From Chloroflexota bacterium (lineage in GTDB: Bacteria > Chloroflexota > UBA5177 > JANWHV01), in the NCBI GenBank assembly GCA_028287725.1, contig JAQBPC010000492.1, positions 1 through 5,983 of the forward strand: a DNA stretch of 5,983 nt, in the 5' to 3' direction. Positions 5,745-5,983 of the stretch are shown in pieces. Each line of letters begins with the position of its first letter. Position 1 is the stretch's first letter. A program made the position numbers and the translations under genes. Below the pieces are notes generated by a model, which saw only the letters and a program-made list of their open reading frames with translations, made no database searches and was not told the DNA's origin.

Positions 5745-5983
5745 ATGTTGATCGGCTCACGGGTGTTGTGGAGCACTGCGTTCGTCGCACTGCTATTCCA
5801 TGCCACAAATTCGCCAGAACGAACGGGTGCCATCGCTACAGGTTTGCGAATGTTACCGTCGAGCGCAGGCGATCCTGTTTTGGCTCCCGGCACATCATTT
5901 GGTTTGGCTCTCACCGCAGCACGGCTGGACGATGCACCGGTGTGTCTCGGCTTGGCGAGCATGAACGATGCGAATGGGCTGCC
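5745..5983 (+). CDS. Unrecognised, probably exported protein, N-terminal 79 residues; continues past the window edge
   Basis: The frame is open from the ATG at 5745 to the right edge. A strong GGGAGAGGAG ribosome binding site ends 8 nt upstream, and a -10 box with a dyad lies further up, so this looks like a real gene with its own promoter downstream of the L25 terminator. The N-terminus (MLIGSRVLWSTAFVALLFHA) resembles a weak signal peptide or anchor: one arginine, then a hydrophobic run of about 12 residues. There is no lipobox cysteine. The rest (LRMLPSSAGDPVLAPGTSFG, then a segment rich in Ala, Leu, Asp and Gly) is not diagnostic. The APGTSFG segment is loosely reminiscent of the PG-x-x-F motif in VanW-like cell-surface proteins, but this is too weak to name. 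The rest of the gene is needed. Confidence 0.6.
   Translation, partial: MLIGSRVLWSTAFVALLFHATNSPERTGAIATGLRMLPSSAGDPVLAPGTSFGLALTAARLDDAPVCLGLASMNDANGL

Noticed and set aside
5711..5962. Minus-strand 83-codon open frame
   Set aside because: It is antisense to the plus-strand frame that has a strong ribosome binding site and promoter, and it has no recognisable features.

Overview
The window reads as an ordinary chromosomal segment of a free-living bacterium with moderately high GC. It has six genes, two of them cut by the window edges. It does not look like phage, plasmid or transposon: there are no integrase, transposase, tRNA, rRNA or CRISPR signatures. The host is probably a soil or environmental lineage using a B12-dependent ribonucleotide reductase. 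The mix of a class II reductase beside NrdR, a long acidic-tailed L25/Ctc protein, membrane-anchored thioredoxin-like proteins and at least one apparently leaderless promoter would fit Chloroflexota, Dormibacterota-like or Actinobacteria-like bacteria. That assignment is inference, and I cannot fix the phylum from sequence alone.

Left third (1-2282, minus strand): nrdR, encoding the zinc/ATP-cone repressor of ribonucleotide reductase genes, lies upstream of nrdJ, the adenosylcobalamin-dependent ribonucleotide reductase. nrdJ runs off the left edge. The 109-nt gap between them has no terminator, so they probably form one operon in which the repressor is made with its target. A promoter-like element with a near-consensus -10 precedes nrdR.

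Middle (2283-4128, plus strand, divergent from nrdR): a two-gene operon with a 2-nt gap. The first gene encodes a membrane-anchored protein joining a SurA-like chaperone domain to a thioredoxin-fold domain with a CGYC active site. The second encodes a membrane-anchored TlpA/ResA-type thioredoxin with a TCLPC active site. Together they look like an extracytoplasmic thiol-disulfide and protein-folding pair.

Right third (4129-5983): a convergent minus-strand gene encodes an unrecognised HTH plus coiled-coil protein with a basic, amphipathic-looking tail. A compact bidirectional regulatory region follows, with divergent promoters, a direct repeat and a dyad. It drives this gene leftwards and the L25/Ctc ribosomal protein gene rightwards. 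L25 is closed by a textbook intrinsic terminator. After it comes a new promoter-like region with a 16-bp dyad, and then the start of an unrecognised, probably exported protein that leaves the window at the right edge.

The items most worth attention are the SurA_N-thioredoxin fusion and its operon partner, and the RacA-like architecture of the HTH/coiled-coil protein with its leaderless promoter. No wholly new system is demonstrable from this window alone.
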